Shown here: positions 27,944 to 37,496 of the stretch, piece after piece
Position numbering within the stretch: position 1 is the first letter of the stretch
Layout of the letters: the number at the start of each line of letters is the position of its first letter
Source of the DNA: Bacteroidota bacterium
Lineage (GTDB): Bacteria > Bacteroidota > Bacteroidia > B-17B0 > Aurantibacillaceae
DNA: 64,000 bases
Assembly (NCBI GenBank): GCA_013697245.1
Contig: JACCXH010000049.1
Coordinates: 248,001-312,000, forward strand
Direction of reading: 5' to 3'
Program-made: the position numbers and the translations under genes
The notes under the pieces: generated by a model
The model's database searches: none
The model's input: the letters and a program-made list of their open reading frames with translations, nothing else
What the model was told of the DNA's origin: nothing

Positions 27944-28708
27944 ATGTTTCATTTTCTTTTAAGAACAATACCAAGGCCTATATTAATTCAATTAAGTTTA
28001 ATTTTTAGTAAAATTGCGCCTTTTGTTTACTATGGTAAAAGTTACGAAGACCCAATTACCGGCAAAACCTATCGCAAATTTTTACCTTACGGCTATAGTG
28101 GAAAAGCAAAGCGCAAAAATGTATTATGCCCGGGTAGTTTATCATTAGAGCGTCATAGGTTGTTATGGTTGTATTTAAAACAACGTACCGATTTTTTCAC
28201 AAAGCCCCATGTCATGTTACATATTGCGCCGGAGCAATGTTTTTATAAATTATTTAAAGCACAATCAAACTTAAAATATACAACCGGCGATTATAATAGT
28301 CCAATTGCTGATGTCCATTTCGATCTTCATAAAGCGCCATTTGAAAACAATTCTTTTGATGTGATATTTTGTAACCATGTTTTGGAGCATGTTGAAGACG
28401 CCGATCAATGTATGCGTGAATTATACCGTATTATGAAACCAGGTGGCTGGGGAATTTTTCAGGTACCATTGGATACAACACGGGCAACTACTTACGAAGA
28501 TAAAACCATTACCAGCGAAGCCGACAGAGAGATCCATTTTTGGCAAAAAGACCATGTGCGTTTATTTGGCTTGGATTATAAAGATAAATTAGCGGCAGCA
28601 GGATTTAAAGTAAAAGCCGATGACTTTATAAATACTCTTGGCCCTGAATTAATTGACAGGTATCGTTTACCGGCCGGCGAACTTATTTATTTTTGCAGTA
28701 AAGAATAA
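27944..28708 (+). CDS. Class I SAM-dependent methyltransferase
   Basis: The product has 254 residues. The methyltransferase-11 core is seen as VMLHIAPEQCFYKLF (motif I region), KYTTGDYNSPIADVHFDLHK, FDVIFCNHVLEHVEDADQCMREL and RIMKPGGWGIFQVPLD. The substrate is unknown. It is 20 bp after the crotonase gene and convergent with the cytochrome gene 11 bp downstream. Confidence 0.93.
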   Translation: MFHFLLRTIPRPILIQLSLIFSKIAPFVYYGKSYEDPITGKTYRKFLPYGYSGKAKRKNVLCPGSLSLERHRLLWLYLKQRTDFFTKPHVMLHIAPEQCFYKLFKAQSNLKYTTGDYNSPIADVHFDLHKAPFENNSFDVIFCNHVLEHVEDADQCMRELYRIMKPGGWGIFQVPLDTTRATTYEDKTITSEADREIHFWQKDHVRLFGLDYKDKLAAAGFKVKADDFINTLGPELIDRYRLPAGELIYFCSKE

Positions 28709-28719
28709 AACATTAGCCT

Positions 28720-29088
28720 TTATTTTTTGGCGATCGTATTCTTCTTTTTATAACTTAAAAAGGTCATTATAATTCCCAATTCTTCTTCAGTAACTAAAGA
28801 ATCTGGCATATTCTTTTCATGCTGAGCATTTGCTACACGCAAAGTGTAACCGGTTAGTTGCTGCGGTGTAAAATCGGGAATAATCTTTTTGCCCCTAACT
28901 TTAGAAGTGTGGCATTTTGCACAATTAAGGTCGTAAAGTATCTGTCCTTTATCACATTGTTCTGCATAAAATACTTTTACATGTGGCAACATAGCCTCCG
29001 GCAACTCGTACTGCTCTTTTTTTTGAGACTGGCATTGCAATAACACAAGCTGCAAACTAAATAGAACGGGTAATTTAAAATATCTCAT
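28720..29088 (-). CDS. Lipoprotein mono-haem cytochrome c
   Basis: The product has 122 residues from ATG 29088, chosen because it gives a lipoprotein signal ending in LVLLQC; an in-frame GTG at 29109 adds seven residues. One haem site CAKCH is present at about residue 54, with a probable distal Met ligand in KNMPDSLV near residue 95. It should carry electrons in the periplasm, lipid-anchored. Its start is 7 bp from the stop of the di-haem peroxidase gene upstream, and it is probably an electron partner of that enzyme. Confidence 0.88.
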   Translation of the reverse strand: MRYFKLPVLFSLQLVLLQCQSQKKEQYELPEAMLPHVKVFYAEQCDKGQILYDLNCAKCHTSKVRGKKIIPDFTPQQLTGYTLRVANAQHEKNMPDSLVTEEELGIIMTFLSYKKKNTIAKK

Positions 29089-29095
29089 AGGTTTA

Positions 29096-31018
29096 TTAAT
29101 ATTCACCACTTACTTTTCGGTTATTTAATTTTTTTATTTTTGATGTTGGTAATTTCTCAGGAACATTCTCAAACTCTATTTTTTCGTCGAGCGATCTTAT
29201 AAAGGCCAGCAAATTTATTTTGTCTTCTTTGCTTAAATGCAAAGAGTCGGAAGATAAAGTTTGGTTATTTATTTTAAGGCCTTTACCAATACCACCACCG
29301 GCATCATAAAAATCTATTACCTGATCTAGGTTCCTAAAAACCCCATTGTGCATGTAAGGCATCGTTTTAGCTGCATTCCGAATAGTGCCGGTTCTAAAAG
29401 CATTTGCCATTTCTGTTGCAGGGTTAATACGAAACCTTCCGCTATCGGGACTTAAATAATTAAAATTTATATCTTTTGGTACGCCTAAAACTTCAAATTC
29501 AGAACCCACATAAGGTGGCTTAACACCATTGAACTGTGGCACAAAATGGCAAGTAGCGCATTGTGCTTTACTCATAAAAACATTAAACCCTTTTTTAGCA
29601 GGTTCATTCATCGCTTCGTTATTGTTCATAGCCATATCAAACGATGAATAATATTTACTGAATTTTGCGTAATATAAAGTAATGGCAGATGAAACATGTT
29701 CAATAGTAATTTCTTTTTCGGTGGGAGTATATTTTAAAAATTGTTTAAAGGCAGTCTTATATTCTTCGCAGCTCAATATTTTTTTTAAGACTTCCTGCTC
29801 ATTACTTCCTAGTTCAATAGGATTGGTAATTACATCTTTAGTTTGATGTTGCAGCGTAATATGTTTCCCATCCAATAAAATTAAATGATTATACTGGGCA
29901 TTAATAAGCGATGGTGAATTTCTTGGTAAATAATTTTTTCCGTCAAACTGCAAAGAGGTGTTGGTCAATGTATCCGTAAAATACTGTGTAGGCTTGTGGC
30001 AAGAAGCACAGCTGCGCAAATTGTTCCCGGATAGAATAGGGTCGTAAAATAATAATTTGCCAATTTTTTCTATTTCTGCTAGAATCTTTTGATCTTTAAT
30101 ACGCAGGTAAATTCCCTTTGAGTTTTGTCCGTTATATAAATTTTTACTAAAAATGGAAGTACTGTTCTTATTTAAAGAATAGTCGATATTACTTTTACTG
30201 CTAACATTATATTCTTTTATTAATTGTTGGTTAATTGTAAATAATGGATTAATGAAATCTTTAATAAATGTAAAGTGATCGAATTTCTCAAAATCCAGAG
30301 GTTGTTTATTTACAAATTGAACGGTTGCCTTGTATAATTCAAGATAGTTTTCTGTTAAAGGTGTTTCTGTAAAACTTGTATTAAAAACCGAATAGGTTTT
30401 GCCAACCTCTTTTAGCATAGCATTTAATTCAGGCACTATTTTTTCGGATGCAGGGCACTCAAAGCCTGTGGTATAAATTGCGGCAAGATTTAAAAGAAAA
30501 AGACGGTTGCATAAAAAAAAGTGATTGTAATCTTTTAATTGGGTGGCAATTGAATCTGAAGTATATACTTGCGTAGCATTGATGGATGAACGAATGAGAT
30601 CCAATAACACATCTTTGTTTAACTTTTTTTCTTCAAGATAAAGTGCTGCTAATGTTAAACCGGCGCCTTCTCTTTTATAGGGTTTCTCAAATTTTTCAAA
30701 TACTTCTGTTTCCCATTCAACGGGTAAAGGCCCGTTTATTTTTTTATAGGAAATGGGTTCCAGATAACGTAACCAAAAGTCAATACTTTTTAATGCAAGG
30801 CGCGCTTCATTTAATTGCGTTTTTATTTTTTCTATATCTTTTATAGATGAGAGGTCATTTTTTTCAATACAAGCAACTAGTGCAAGCTGCCGACTTTTAA
30901 AGATCAACAACTTTATATCGTAATCTGTTTTGTAATTGCCGGGAATTGTATTCTTAAAAGAAAAAAGCACAGTCAATGCAATTATAAAAAACACTATTAC
31001 AACTATCTTTTTCTTCAT
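29096..31018 (-). CDS. Di-haem cytochrome c peroxidase (MauG/CcpA family) with N-terminal helical domain
   Basis: The product has 640 residues from ATG 31018 (MKKKIVVIVFFIIALTVLF signal anchor); an upstream in-frame ATG at 31066 is less likely. Residues ~30-300 form a helical extension that I do not assign. The peroxidase part has two haem sites, CASCH in NLRSCASCHKPTQYFTD (about 340) and CATCH in SKAQCATCHFVPQF (about 500), and the usual closing region RTGTIRNAAKTMPYMHNGVF and FIRSLDE. It would reduce peroxide, or oxidise a protein substrate, in the periplasm using electrons from cytochrome c. It is followed by the cytochrome gene. Confidence 0.92.
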   Translation of the reverse strand: MKKKIVVIVFFIIALTVLFSFKNTIPGNYKTDYDIKLLIFKSRQLALVACIEKNDLSSIKDIEKIKTQLNEARLALKSIDFWLRYLEPISYKKINGPLPVEWETEVFEKFEKPYKREGAGLTLAALYLEEKKLNKDVLLDLIRSSINATQVYTSDSIATQLKDYNHFFLCNRLFLLNLAAIYTTGFECPASEKIVPELNAMLKEVGKTYSVFNTSFTETPLTENYLELYKATVQFVNKQPLDFEKFDHFTFIKDFINPLFTINQQLIKEYNVSSKSNIDYSLNKNSTSIFSKNLYNGQNSKGIYLRIKDQKILAEIEKIGKLLFYDPILSGNNLRSCASCHKPTQYFTDTLTNTSLQFDGKNYLPRNSPSLINAQYNHLILLDGKHITLQHQTKDVITNPIELGSNEQEVLKKILSCEEYKTAFKQFLKYTPTEKEITIEHVSSAITLYYAKFSKYYSSFDMAMNNNEAMNEPAKKGFNVFMSKAQCATCHFVPQFNGVKPPYVGSEFEVLGVPKDINFNYLSPDSGRFRINPATEMANAFRTGTIRNAAKTMPYMHNGVFRNLDQVIDFYDAGGGIGKGLKINNQTLSSDSLHLSKEDKINLLAFIRSLDEKIEFENVPEKLPTSKIKKLNNRKVSGEY

Positions 31019-31042
31019 TTTTAGTAGGGCATTATATACGTT

Positions 31043-31075
31043 AAAAGCCAGGTATGCATTGCACACCCGGCTTTT
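31043..31075. terminator. Intrinsic terminator hairpin between PhoX-like and peroxidase genes
   Basis: The stem is AAAAGCCAGGT / ACCCGGCTTTT (one G-T wobble) with an 11-nt loop and T runs on both strands. Read on the minus strand it follows the PhoX-like gene stop by 18 nt and precedes the peroxidase start by 24 nt, so it probably ends or attenuates that transcript. Confidence 0.75.
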
Positions 31076-31093
31076 ATAACTTAAATAAACTAA

Positions 31094-33193
31094 TTAGTGC
31101 ATAACAATCATTTCTATTTTTGTTGTTTTACCACTTGCAATAACTTCAACAAAATATAAGCCGTTTTTTAAATCAGCTGTATTTATTGTAATAAGATACT
31201 CTCCTTTATCAATGTTTTTTTCTACCGGCGATTTTACAATTCTACCTTGAAGATCATAAACATTTATATTTAATTTGCCGCTATTCTCGCTTACAACTTT
31301 AACAGTTGCCTCATCCCTTGTTGGGTTAGGGTATAAAGTTACCGATTCACTTAAAACATTATTCGTACTTATTCCGGTTGTAACAACTGCATTGCCATCT
31401 ATAACATAGTCATAAATATTTTCGCTATAATCATTATTGCTAATATTTATGGTGGCTGTTCTTAAACCTGCAGCAGCAGGATTAAATTGTACTGTAAGTG
31501 TTTGCGATGCACTTGGGCCAATTAAAAGCGGGTAAGTTGGTGGGCTTATTAATGTAAACTCACTTGCGTTGGTTCCATTAAAATAAATTCCGGATACGTT
31601 AAGAGTTCCTGTACCTGTATTTTGAATAACATAAGTTTTAGTTTGCGGAAAACTAATACCAACGGTGCCAAAGCTTGTATTATTACCGGCACTTGTTGTT
31701 GTACTACCGTCAACAATATTTACACTGTTACCCTGGATATTTATTTCCGGATTTGCAGCAAAAGTAGTTGGGTTATAAAATGCAAGGATCTGCCCACCCT
31801 CAACAACATCAGGGGTTGTAGTATAAGTAAAATGCGCCTGGTCTACGATCAAAAACATACCTGGACCTAAAACACTTTGCACATCAATTACGCCGGATGT
31901 TTCTTCATCCTGAGTTAAAAAACTTGGGCCGGCAGTTACAAATCTTGCTGGATCGTGTTGAGCGTATTGTGTTAGAACATCTGTAGCTATATCATATTGA
32001 AATACTATTCCATTGTGCGAATTATTACCAACATCTTCAAGCAACATAATGTGTCCTGAATTATCTATCGCCATATTATCCAACATCAATTGTCCTTCTG
32101 TGCCATCCAGAACGGCTGTAATGGTGCCACCGTTCTGAGGATTGTTAATGTCGTTAAAACGCAGTCTCCAAAGACGGCTGGGGCTAGCGATCGCATCGGT
32201 AGTGTTAAAATAAAAATCTCTCGGATTTGACGGATCCCATGCACCATCTTCTGGACGCAAAAAAGTAGTAACACCATTATTATTACTCATAGTATTTAAA
32301 GAGGCGCCCGTGATAGCAGATACGTTACCTAAATTAATTAAAGAAAATGTTGTGTTGGCAGCAGGAACCATTGTTGTGGTTTCTGCTAACATTCCTGAAA
32401 CGGCAACTCCAAAAAGGTTACCGCCAACTAAACCCGCTTTATTTATTTCTGAACCGGTGTTTGTTTTTGTACCAACATAAAAATACACCTGGCCGGAAGG
32501 CGAGGTATCGTCCATTTCACCAACAATTGTTTTATCGCTCATGTAAGGGCAGGCAACTGCGTTTTCAGGCGCAAATTTGCCCAAAAAAGGCAATTCATAA
32601 CTTGTACCAGCGTTTGGTCCGGTTGCTATATGTCCAAACACCCTTCCTTCAGCTCCGCTTTCTTCGCCATTCATAAAAATACGTTCAGGTGTTCCGTTAC
32701 CGGTTGTATTATTATAATATGCGGTAACAGGAGGCAGATCTGCAGAACAAAAACGTGTAAATGTTGCTAACGCATTAGAAGAAGAAGCATTATAAGTAAC
32801 ATAACTTGAACCATTCCAAATATTAACGTTTTGAATAAGATCGGCACCGCTTATTACAGCTAATGTACTTTTATTGATCACCCATTTAGAAACAAAAGAG
32901 CCCGGTTGTCCATGAGCTCTTGCCACACCGGCAGACTGAACAAATTCGTGGTTCATTAGCAAAGTAAATGTACCATTGCCATTATCAAAAACCCCACAGC
33001 CATCGGGCGTTCCACACATTCTATAACCACCAACTACATCACCGGCAGTTAAAATAGAAGTGATGGTTGAACCAGGCACCATTGAAACAATATAAGGTGT
33101 GGTAGAGGTGCTAGGGCCGGTTACCGCGGTTTGAGCTAATGATGTTGCCGTGGTTAGCACACCAAGTAAAAGAGTTTGTAAAATGTTTTTCAT
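31094..33193 (-). CDS. PhoX-like (DUF839) secreted protein with choice-of-anchor domain and T9SS sorting domain
   Basis: The product has 699 residues from ATG 33193 (MKNILQTLLLGVLTTATSLAQ); an upstream in-frame ATG at 33223 lies before the signal peptide. Residues ~25-470 resemble the PhoX/DUF839 propeller, with metal-ligand-type glutamates in LLMNHEFV, MNGEESGAEGR, VGEMDDTS and PEDGAWDPSN. Residues ~500-600 match a choice-of-anchor D / HYDIN-type Ig domain (NTGTGTLNVSGI, FNPAAAGLRTATINISNND). The end is a type A sorting domain (LYPNPTRDEATVKV, VYDLQGRIV, LKNGLYFVEVI). It may be a surface alkaline phosphatase needing Ca and Fe; activity is inferred, not shown. Confidence 0.85.
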   Translation of the reverse strand: MKNILQTLLLGVLTTATSLAQTAVTGPSTSTTPYIVSMVPGSTITSILTAGDVVGGYRMCGTPDGCGVFDNGNGTFTLLMNHEFVQSAGVARAHGQPGSFVSKWVINKSTLAVISGADLIQNVNIWNGSSYVTYNASSSNALATFTRFCSADLPPVTAYYNNTTGNGTPERIFMNGEESGAEGRVFGHIATGPNAGTSYELPFLGKFAPENAVACPYMSDKTIVGEMDDTSPSGQVYFYVGTKTNTGSEINKAGLVGGNLFGVAVSGMLAETTTMVPAANTTFSLINLGNVSAITGASLNTMSNNNGVTTFLRPEDGAWDPSNPRDFYFNTTDAIASPSRLWRLRFNDINNPQNGGTITAVLDGTEGQLMLDNMAIDNSGHIMLLEDVGNNSHNGIVFQYDIATDVLTQYAQHDPARFVTAGPSFLTQDEETSGVIDVQSVLGPGMFLIVDQAHFTYTTTPDVVEGGQILAFYNPTTFAANPEINIQGNSVNIVDGSTTTSAGNNTSFGTVGISFPQTKTYVIQNTGTGTLNVSGIYFNGTNASEFTLISPPTYPLLIGPSASQTLTVQFNPAAAGLRTATINISNNDYSENIYDYVIDGNAVVTTGISTNNVLSESVTLYPNPTRDEATVKVVSENSGKLNINVYDLQGRIVKSPVEKNIDKGEYLITINTADLKNGLYFVEVIASGKTTKIEMIVMH

Positions 33194-33474
33194 TTGTATA
33201 GTTTGTTTATTTGTTCGGTTCAAAATTACGCTGTGCCTTAAGCTGTTGTCATTATTCTTATCTGATTAAATTATTAAGATTATTGGTGATATGTTAATAA
33301 TTAGTTTATTTATTAAACTTTATTTAACCTAGATTATGCTTAAAACTTTGATTATATGACTTACGTAGTAGCAAAATTCATAAAAATCTTACATATGTTG
33401 ATATAATTACCCTAATTGACGGCTTCTTCTTGCTCATTAACATACCTTTATGTAGGTAACATAGCATCAAAAAA

Positions 33475-34596
33475 ATGAAAATAATTCAAAAAAAATTCAC
33501 ATCACAAAAAGGATGGGAAACAATTAGGAATGATAATTTTGATCTTGTCAAATGCAACTTAGTCATTGCCTTTGGAACTATGCCTGAGCTATATACTATT
33601 TTGAAAAATGATTTTCCAAATGCCACAATCCTTATTAATACTACAGCCGGTGAAATTATTGATACTCAGGTAAACGAAAATAGTATTTCCTTAACAGGTA
33701 TCTTTTTTGAAAAAACAGTGATTAAAACGTCAGCTGTGGACATAAATAAAGTAAAAAACAGTTATGAGGCAGGTGTTGAATTAGCGGAAGGTATTGAAAA
33801 AGAGGGGTTAAAAAACATATTTGTAATATCTGATGGCCAAAAAGTAAATGGCAGCGATCTTGTTTTAGGACTGCAAAAAACTTTACCAACCGGAACAATT
33901 ATCACCGGGGGACTGGCCGGTGATGGCGCTTCGTTTAAAAGAACGTTGGTTGGCTTAAATGAATCACCGGTAGAAGGAAGAATTGCGATTATTGGATTTT
34001 ATGGTGACGGTCTTATAATAAAATATGGAAGCTATGGTGGCTGGGATTCTTTTGGGCCAGAACGTTTAATAACAAAATCAAAAGCTAATGTCTTGTATGA
34101 ATTAGATGGTAAACCGGCTTTAGATATATATAAAATGTATTTGGGCGAATACGCCAGTGAATTACCGAGCTCGGCATTATTATTTCCATTAAGCATTCGA
34201 AGTGACGAAAACAATTCATTAGTTAGAACAATTTTATCGGTTAACGAAGATGAAAAAAGCTTAACATTCGCCGGTAATATGCCCGAGGGATATTATTCCA
34301 GATTAATGAAAGCAAATTTTGATCGATTAATAGAAGGCGCATCAACAGCAGCACAAAATACGATTGATAACAACAATATTAAACCCGATCTTGCAATTCT
34401 AATAAGTTGTATTGGGCGAAAATTAGTACTGAATCAGAGGGTTGAGGAAGAAGTAGAAGAAATAAGGGCTATTTATGGTGATAAAACTGCCATAACCGGA
34501 TTTTATTCATATGGCGAAATATCACCGGCGTTTAATTTTTTAAAATGCGAATTACATAATCAAACTATGACCATCACTACATTTACAGAAAGATAA
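33475..34596 (+). CDS. FIST signal-transduction domain protein
   Basis: The product has 373 residues. FIST_N covers about 25-215 (LVIAFGTMPELYTILKNDFPNATIL, TTAGEI, GGLAGDGASFKRTLV) and FIST_C about 220-360 (KPALDIYKMYLGE, SALLFPLSIR, DLAILISCIGRKLVL, ITGFYSYGEI). FIST domains are thought to bind small ligands such as amino acids and sit upstream of kinases or cyclases. It has no signal peptide. It is 3 bp upstream of a multi-PAS histidine kinase, so the two are co-translated and the FIST protein is the likely sensor input. A TACCTTTA box lies 24 nt upstream of the ATG. Confidence 0.93.
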   Translation: MKIIQKKFTSQKGWETIRNDNFDLVKCNLVIAFGTMPELYTILKNDFPNATILINTTAGEIIDTQVNENSISLTGIFFEKTVIKTSAVDINKVKNSYEAGVELAEGIEKEGLKNIFVISDGQKVNGSDLVLGLQKTLPTGTIITGGLAGDGASFKRTLVGLNESPVEGRIAIIGFYGDGLIIKYGSYGGWDSFGPERLITKSKANVLYELDGKPALDIYKMYLGEYASELPSSALLFPLSIRSDENNSLVRTILSVNEDEKSLTFAGNMPEGYYSRLMKANFDRLIEGASTAAQNTIDNNNIKPDLAILISCIGRKLVLNQRVEEEVEEIRAIYGDKTAITGFYSYGEISPAFNFLKCELHNQTMTITTFTER

Positions 34597-34599
34597 AAT

Positions 34600-37440
34600 A
34601 TGTTTAATAAACTATTACAAAGGCAGATTTCTAAATTTTACGGAAATATAGATGAAATTCCCGAAAAGTCGCTGGAGCTTTTAAAAATCATTAGTGAATC
34701 ATATGATCATAATGAGCGTGACAGAAGCATGTTGGAACGCTCTATCGAAATAAGCTCAGGCGAGCTTGTTGAATTGAATAATAAACTTAGAAAGGAGACC
34801 GTTGAGCTTAAAAAAACACACAATGAGTTAAATACATTATTTGAAAATATTGATGATGTATTTTTTACAGTTGATATAATAAACAATAAAATATTGCAAA
34901 TATCGCCCAGCTGCGAAAAAATGTACGGTCATACAATTAAAGATTTTTATGCAAATCCTAATCTTTGGTTTGATGTTATCATCGAAAAAGATAAACATAT
35001 AATACAGAGTAATCACTCAGTTATGAATGCCGGCAAACGATTTACCCAGCAATATAGGATCGTTAGGCAGGATAAGAATCTTCGGTACATTGAAACAAAA
35101 ATAACGCCTACACTTAATGAAAATGGAATCTTAATTAGAATCGATGGCATCTCTACTGATATTACTGAGCGTAAAAGAGCCGAAAAGAAAGCTCATCAAA
35201 GCGAGGTAAGATTTAGAAAATTAGTAGAAAATAGTCATGACGGTATTGCTTTATTAGATCCAAATGGAAAATTGAATTACGTATCACCATCTGCTTTTAA
35301 TATTCTTGGTTATTTGCCGGAAGAACTTGTTGGGAAAGATCCTTTAGATTATACCTATCCGGATGACAAAGAAAGACTAGTTAATATCCTTCAGGGACTT
35401 TTTACACGTTATGGCGAAACAGACCATGCTATTTATAGGATGAAAAGTAAAAATGGCGAATGGCGCTGGATAAATTCTAACATTACAAATATGCTTAATG
35501 AAGCAAGCATAAATGCCATTGTTTTTAATTATGAGGATATTACTGAAAGGGTTAATGCAGAATTACAAATCGAATCGGATAGAAGAAATTCTGAAGCATT
35601 GATAAATAGCACGAATGATTTGATGTGGAGCATTGATACAAAAGGCAAACTCATAAAAGCTAATAAAGCATTTATTTCTCTTATGCAATTAATATCAGGT
35701 GTGGTGTTTAAATCGGGCGATATTATGGATGATATTCCCGGAATACCTTTAGAAAATAAAAAAAGATGGGAGCCTCATTATTTTAATGCCTTTAATGGAG
35801 TAGGTCAGGTTTTTGAAGAGTGTAATAATTTTAATGGCCATGAAATTTGGAACGAAATATCCATGCAACCTATCTTTGAAAACAATGAAGTTACAGGTGT
35901 TTCATGTTTTTCAAGAAATATCACCGAAAGTAAAAAATCTCTTCAGCATATAAAGCAAAGCGAAGAAACAATGGCAGAAGCTCAAAGACTAGCTCATTTT
36001 GGTAGTTGGGAATTAAGCCTGGTTGAGACAGAAAATAATTCACTTAACACTTTAAGGTGGTCTGACGAGGTATTTCGCATATTTGGTTATGAGCCCGGCG
36101 GATACGATTCAACACTGCTTAACTTTTTTAATGCTGTTCATATAGAAGATCGATTATTCGTTACAAAAGCTATGGAAAAAGCTTTAAAATATAATTCCAA
36201 ATATAACATTGATCATAGGGTTACCCGGCCAAGTGGCGAGGTTCGCTGGGTTCGCGAAAATGGAACAATAATAATTGACGAAAGAACAATGCTTCCGCAA
36301 AAAATGATAGGAACCATTGAAGACATAACCGAAAGAAAAAATGCAGAACTTGCACAGAAAAAAGCGGAAGCTAATCTTCGCAATATACTTGAAAACACTG
36401 ATACAGCATATGTTTTATTAGACACAAAATCTGTTGTGCTTTCGTTCAATCATCTTGCAATAGAACTATCGCAACAACAAACCGGTAACGTCATTAAAGA
36501 AGGAGTAAATTATATTGACATGATGTTGGATCACCGAAAAGCGGAGGTGCAAATAAAAATAGATGCACTTTTAGCGCAACATTATAAGATTAGTTACGAA
36601 ACTGTTTATACCGACAAGAAAGGAAAAGAACAGTGGCTATTTGTAAGCATGAACCCTATTTTTAATGATGACAAAGAATTATTGGGATTAAGTATCGCTG
36701 CCAGGAATATTACAGAACGTAAATTACTTGAACTGGAAAGAATAAAAATAACAAGCGACATTACTCAAAGAAATAAAGACCTTGAACAGTTTACTTATAT
36801 CGTTTCACATAATTTAAGATCACCGGTGGCAAGTATTTTGGGGTTATCCATTGTGTTAGATACACCCGGCATTGACGAAAAAACAAGAAAAGAATGTTTA
36901 AAAGGTTTTGTTTCTTCTGTTAAAAATCTGGATAACACCATTATTGATTTAAATTATATTCTTCAGGCGAGAAAAGAAATAAGCGAGAAAAAAGAATTGG
37001 TTAAATTCGAAGATATTGTTAGTAGCATTAAAGAAAGCATAGCTAATATTATCACAAAAGAAAATGTAAAGATCAATGTTGATTTTTCGCATATTAATGA
37101 GATGTTTACTTTAAAAAGTTATTTGTATAGTATTTTTTATAATCTTATCTCTAACAGTATTAAATACAGAAAAACTACCGACTCACCCGTTATTGAAATA
37201 ATAAGTAAACGAGTAGACAAAAAAATTGTAATTGTGTTTAGTGACAATTGTATTGGTATTGACATGAAAGAACATGGCGATAAAGTTTTTGGATTATACA
37301 AACGTTTTCATATGAATATTGAAGGTAAAGGTATGGGGCTATACATGGTTAAAACGCAGGTTGAAACTCTTGGAGGTAAAGTTGGCATCAAAAGTGAAGT
37401 AAATCATGGAACCGAAATTACTTTAGAGTTTGAAACCTGA
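34600..37440 (+). CDS. Multi-PAS sensor histidine kinase
   Basis: The product has 946 residues and no membrane segment. After an N-terminal coiled coil (~35-85) it has about five PAS/PAC modules (roughly 85-190, 205-320, 330-450, 460-585, 595-710), each ending in an ITERK-type linker (DITERKRAE, DITERVNAE, NITESKKS, DITERKNAE, NITERKLLE). The kinase core has the phospho-acceptor in YIVSHNLRSPVAS (about 737), of the HNLR-type His kinases, and an HATPase domain with NLISNSIKYR and GKGMGLYMVKTQVE. It would sense cytoplasmic signals with the FIST partner. No response regulator is adjacent. Confidence 0.93.
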   Translation: MFNKLLQRQISKFYGNIDEIPEKSLELLKIISESYDHNERDRSMLERSIEISSGELVELNNKLRKETVELKKTHNELNTLFENIDDVFFTVDIINNKILQISPSCEKMYGHTIKDFYANPNLWFDVIIEKDKHIIQSNHSVMNAGKRFTQQYRIVRQDKNLRYIETKITPTLNENGILIRIDGISTDITERKRAEKKAHQSEVRFRKLVENSHDGIALLDPNGKLNYVSPSAFNILGYLPEELVGKDPLDYTYPDDKERLVNILQGLFTRYGETDHAIYRMKSKNGEWRWINSNITNMLNEASINAIVFNYEDITERVNAELQIESDRRNSEALINSTNDLMWSIDTKGKLIKANKAFISLMQLISGVVFKSGDIMDDIPGIPLENKKRWEPHYFNAFNGVGQVFEECNNFNGHEIWNEISMQPIFENNEVTGVSCFSRNITESKKSLQHIKQSEETMAEAQRLAHFGSWELSLVETENNSLNTLRWSDEVFRIFGYEPGGYDSTLLNFFNAVHIEDRLFVTKAMEKALKYNSKYNIDHRVTRPSGEVRWVRENGTIIIDERTMLPQKMIGTIEDITERKNAELAQKKAEANLRNILENTDTAYVLLDTKSVVLSFNHLAIELSQQQTGNVIKEGVNYIDMMLDHRKAEVQIKIDALLAQHYKISYETVYTDKKGKEQWLFVSMNPIFNDDKELLGLSIAARNITERKLLELERIKITSDITQRNKDLEQFTYIVSHNLRSPVASILGLSIVLDTPGIDEKTRKECLKGFVSSVKNLDNTIIDLNYILQARKEISEKKELVKFEDIVSSIKESIANIITKENVKINVDFSHINEMFTLKSYLYSIFYNLISNSIKYRKTTDSPVIEIISKRVDKKIVIVFSDNCIGIDMKEHGDKVFGLYKRFHMNIEGKGMGLYMVKTQVETLGGKVGIKSEVNHGTEITLEFET

Positions 37441-37496
37441 TTTTAAGATTTTTAGCCATGATTTAGTTTTGTACCTTTATCCAAAATTAATTTACC

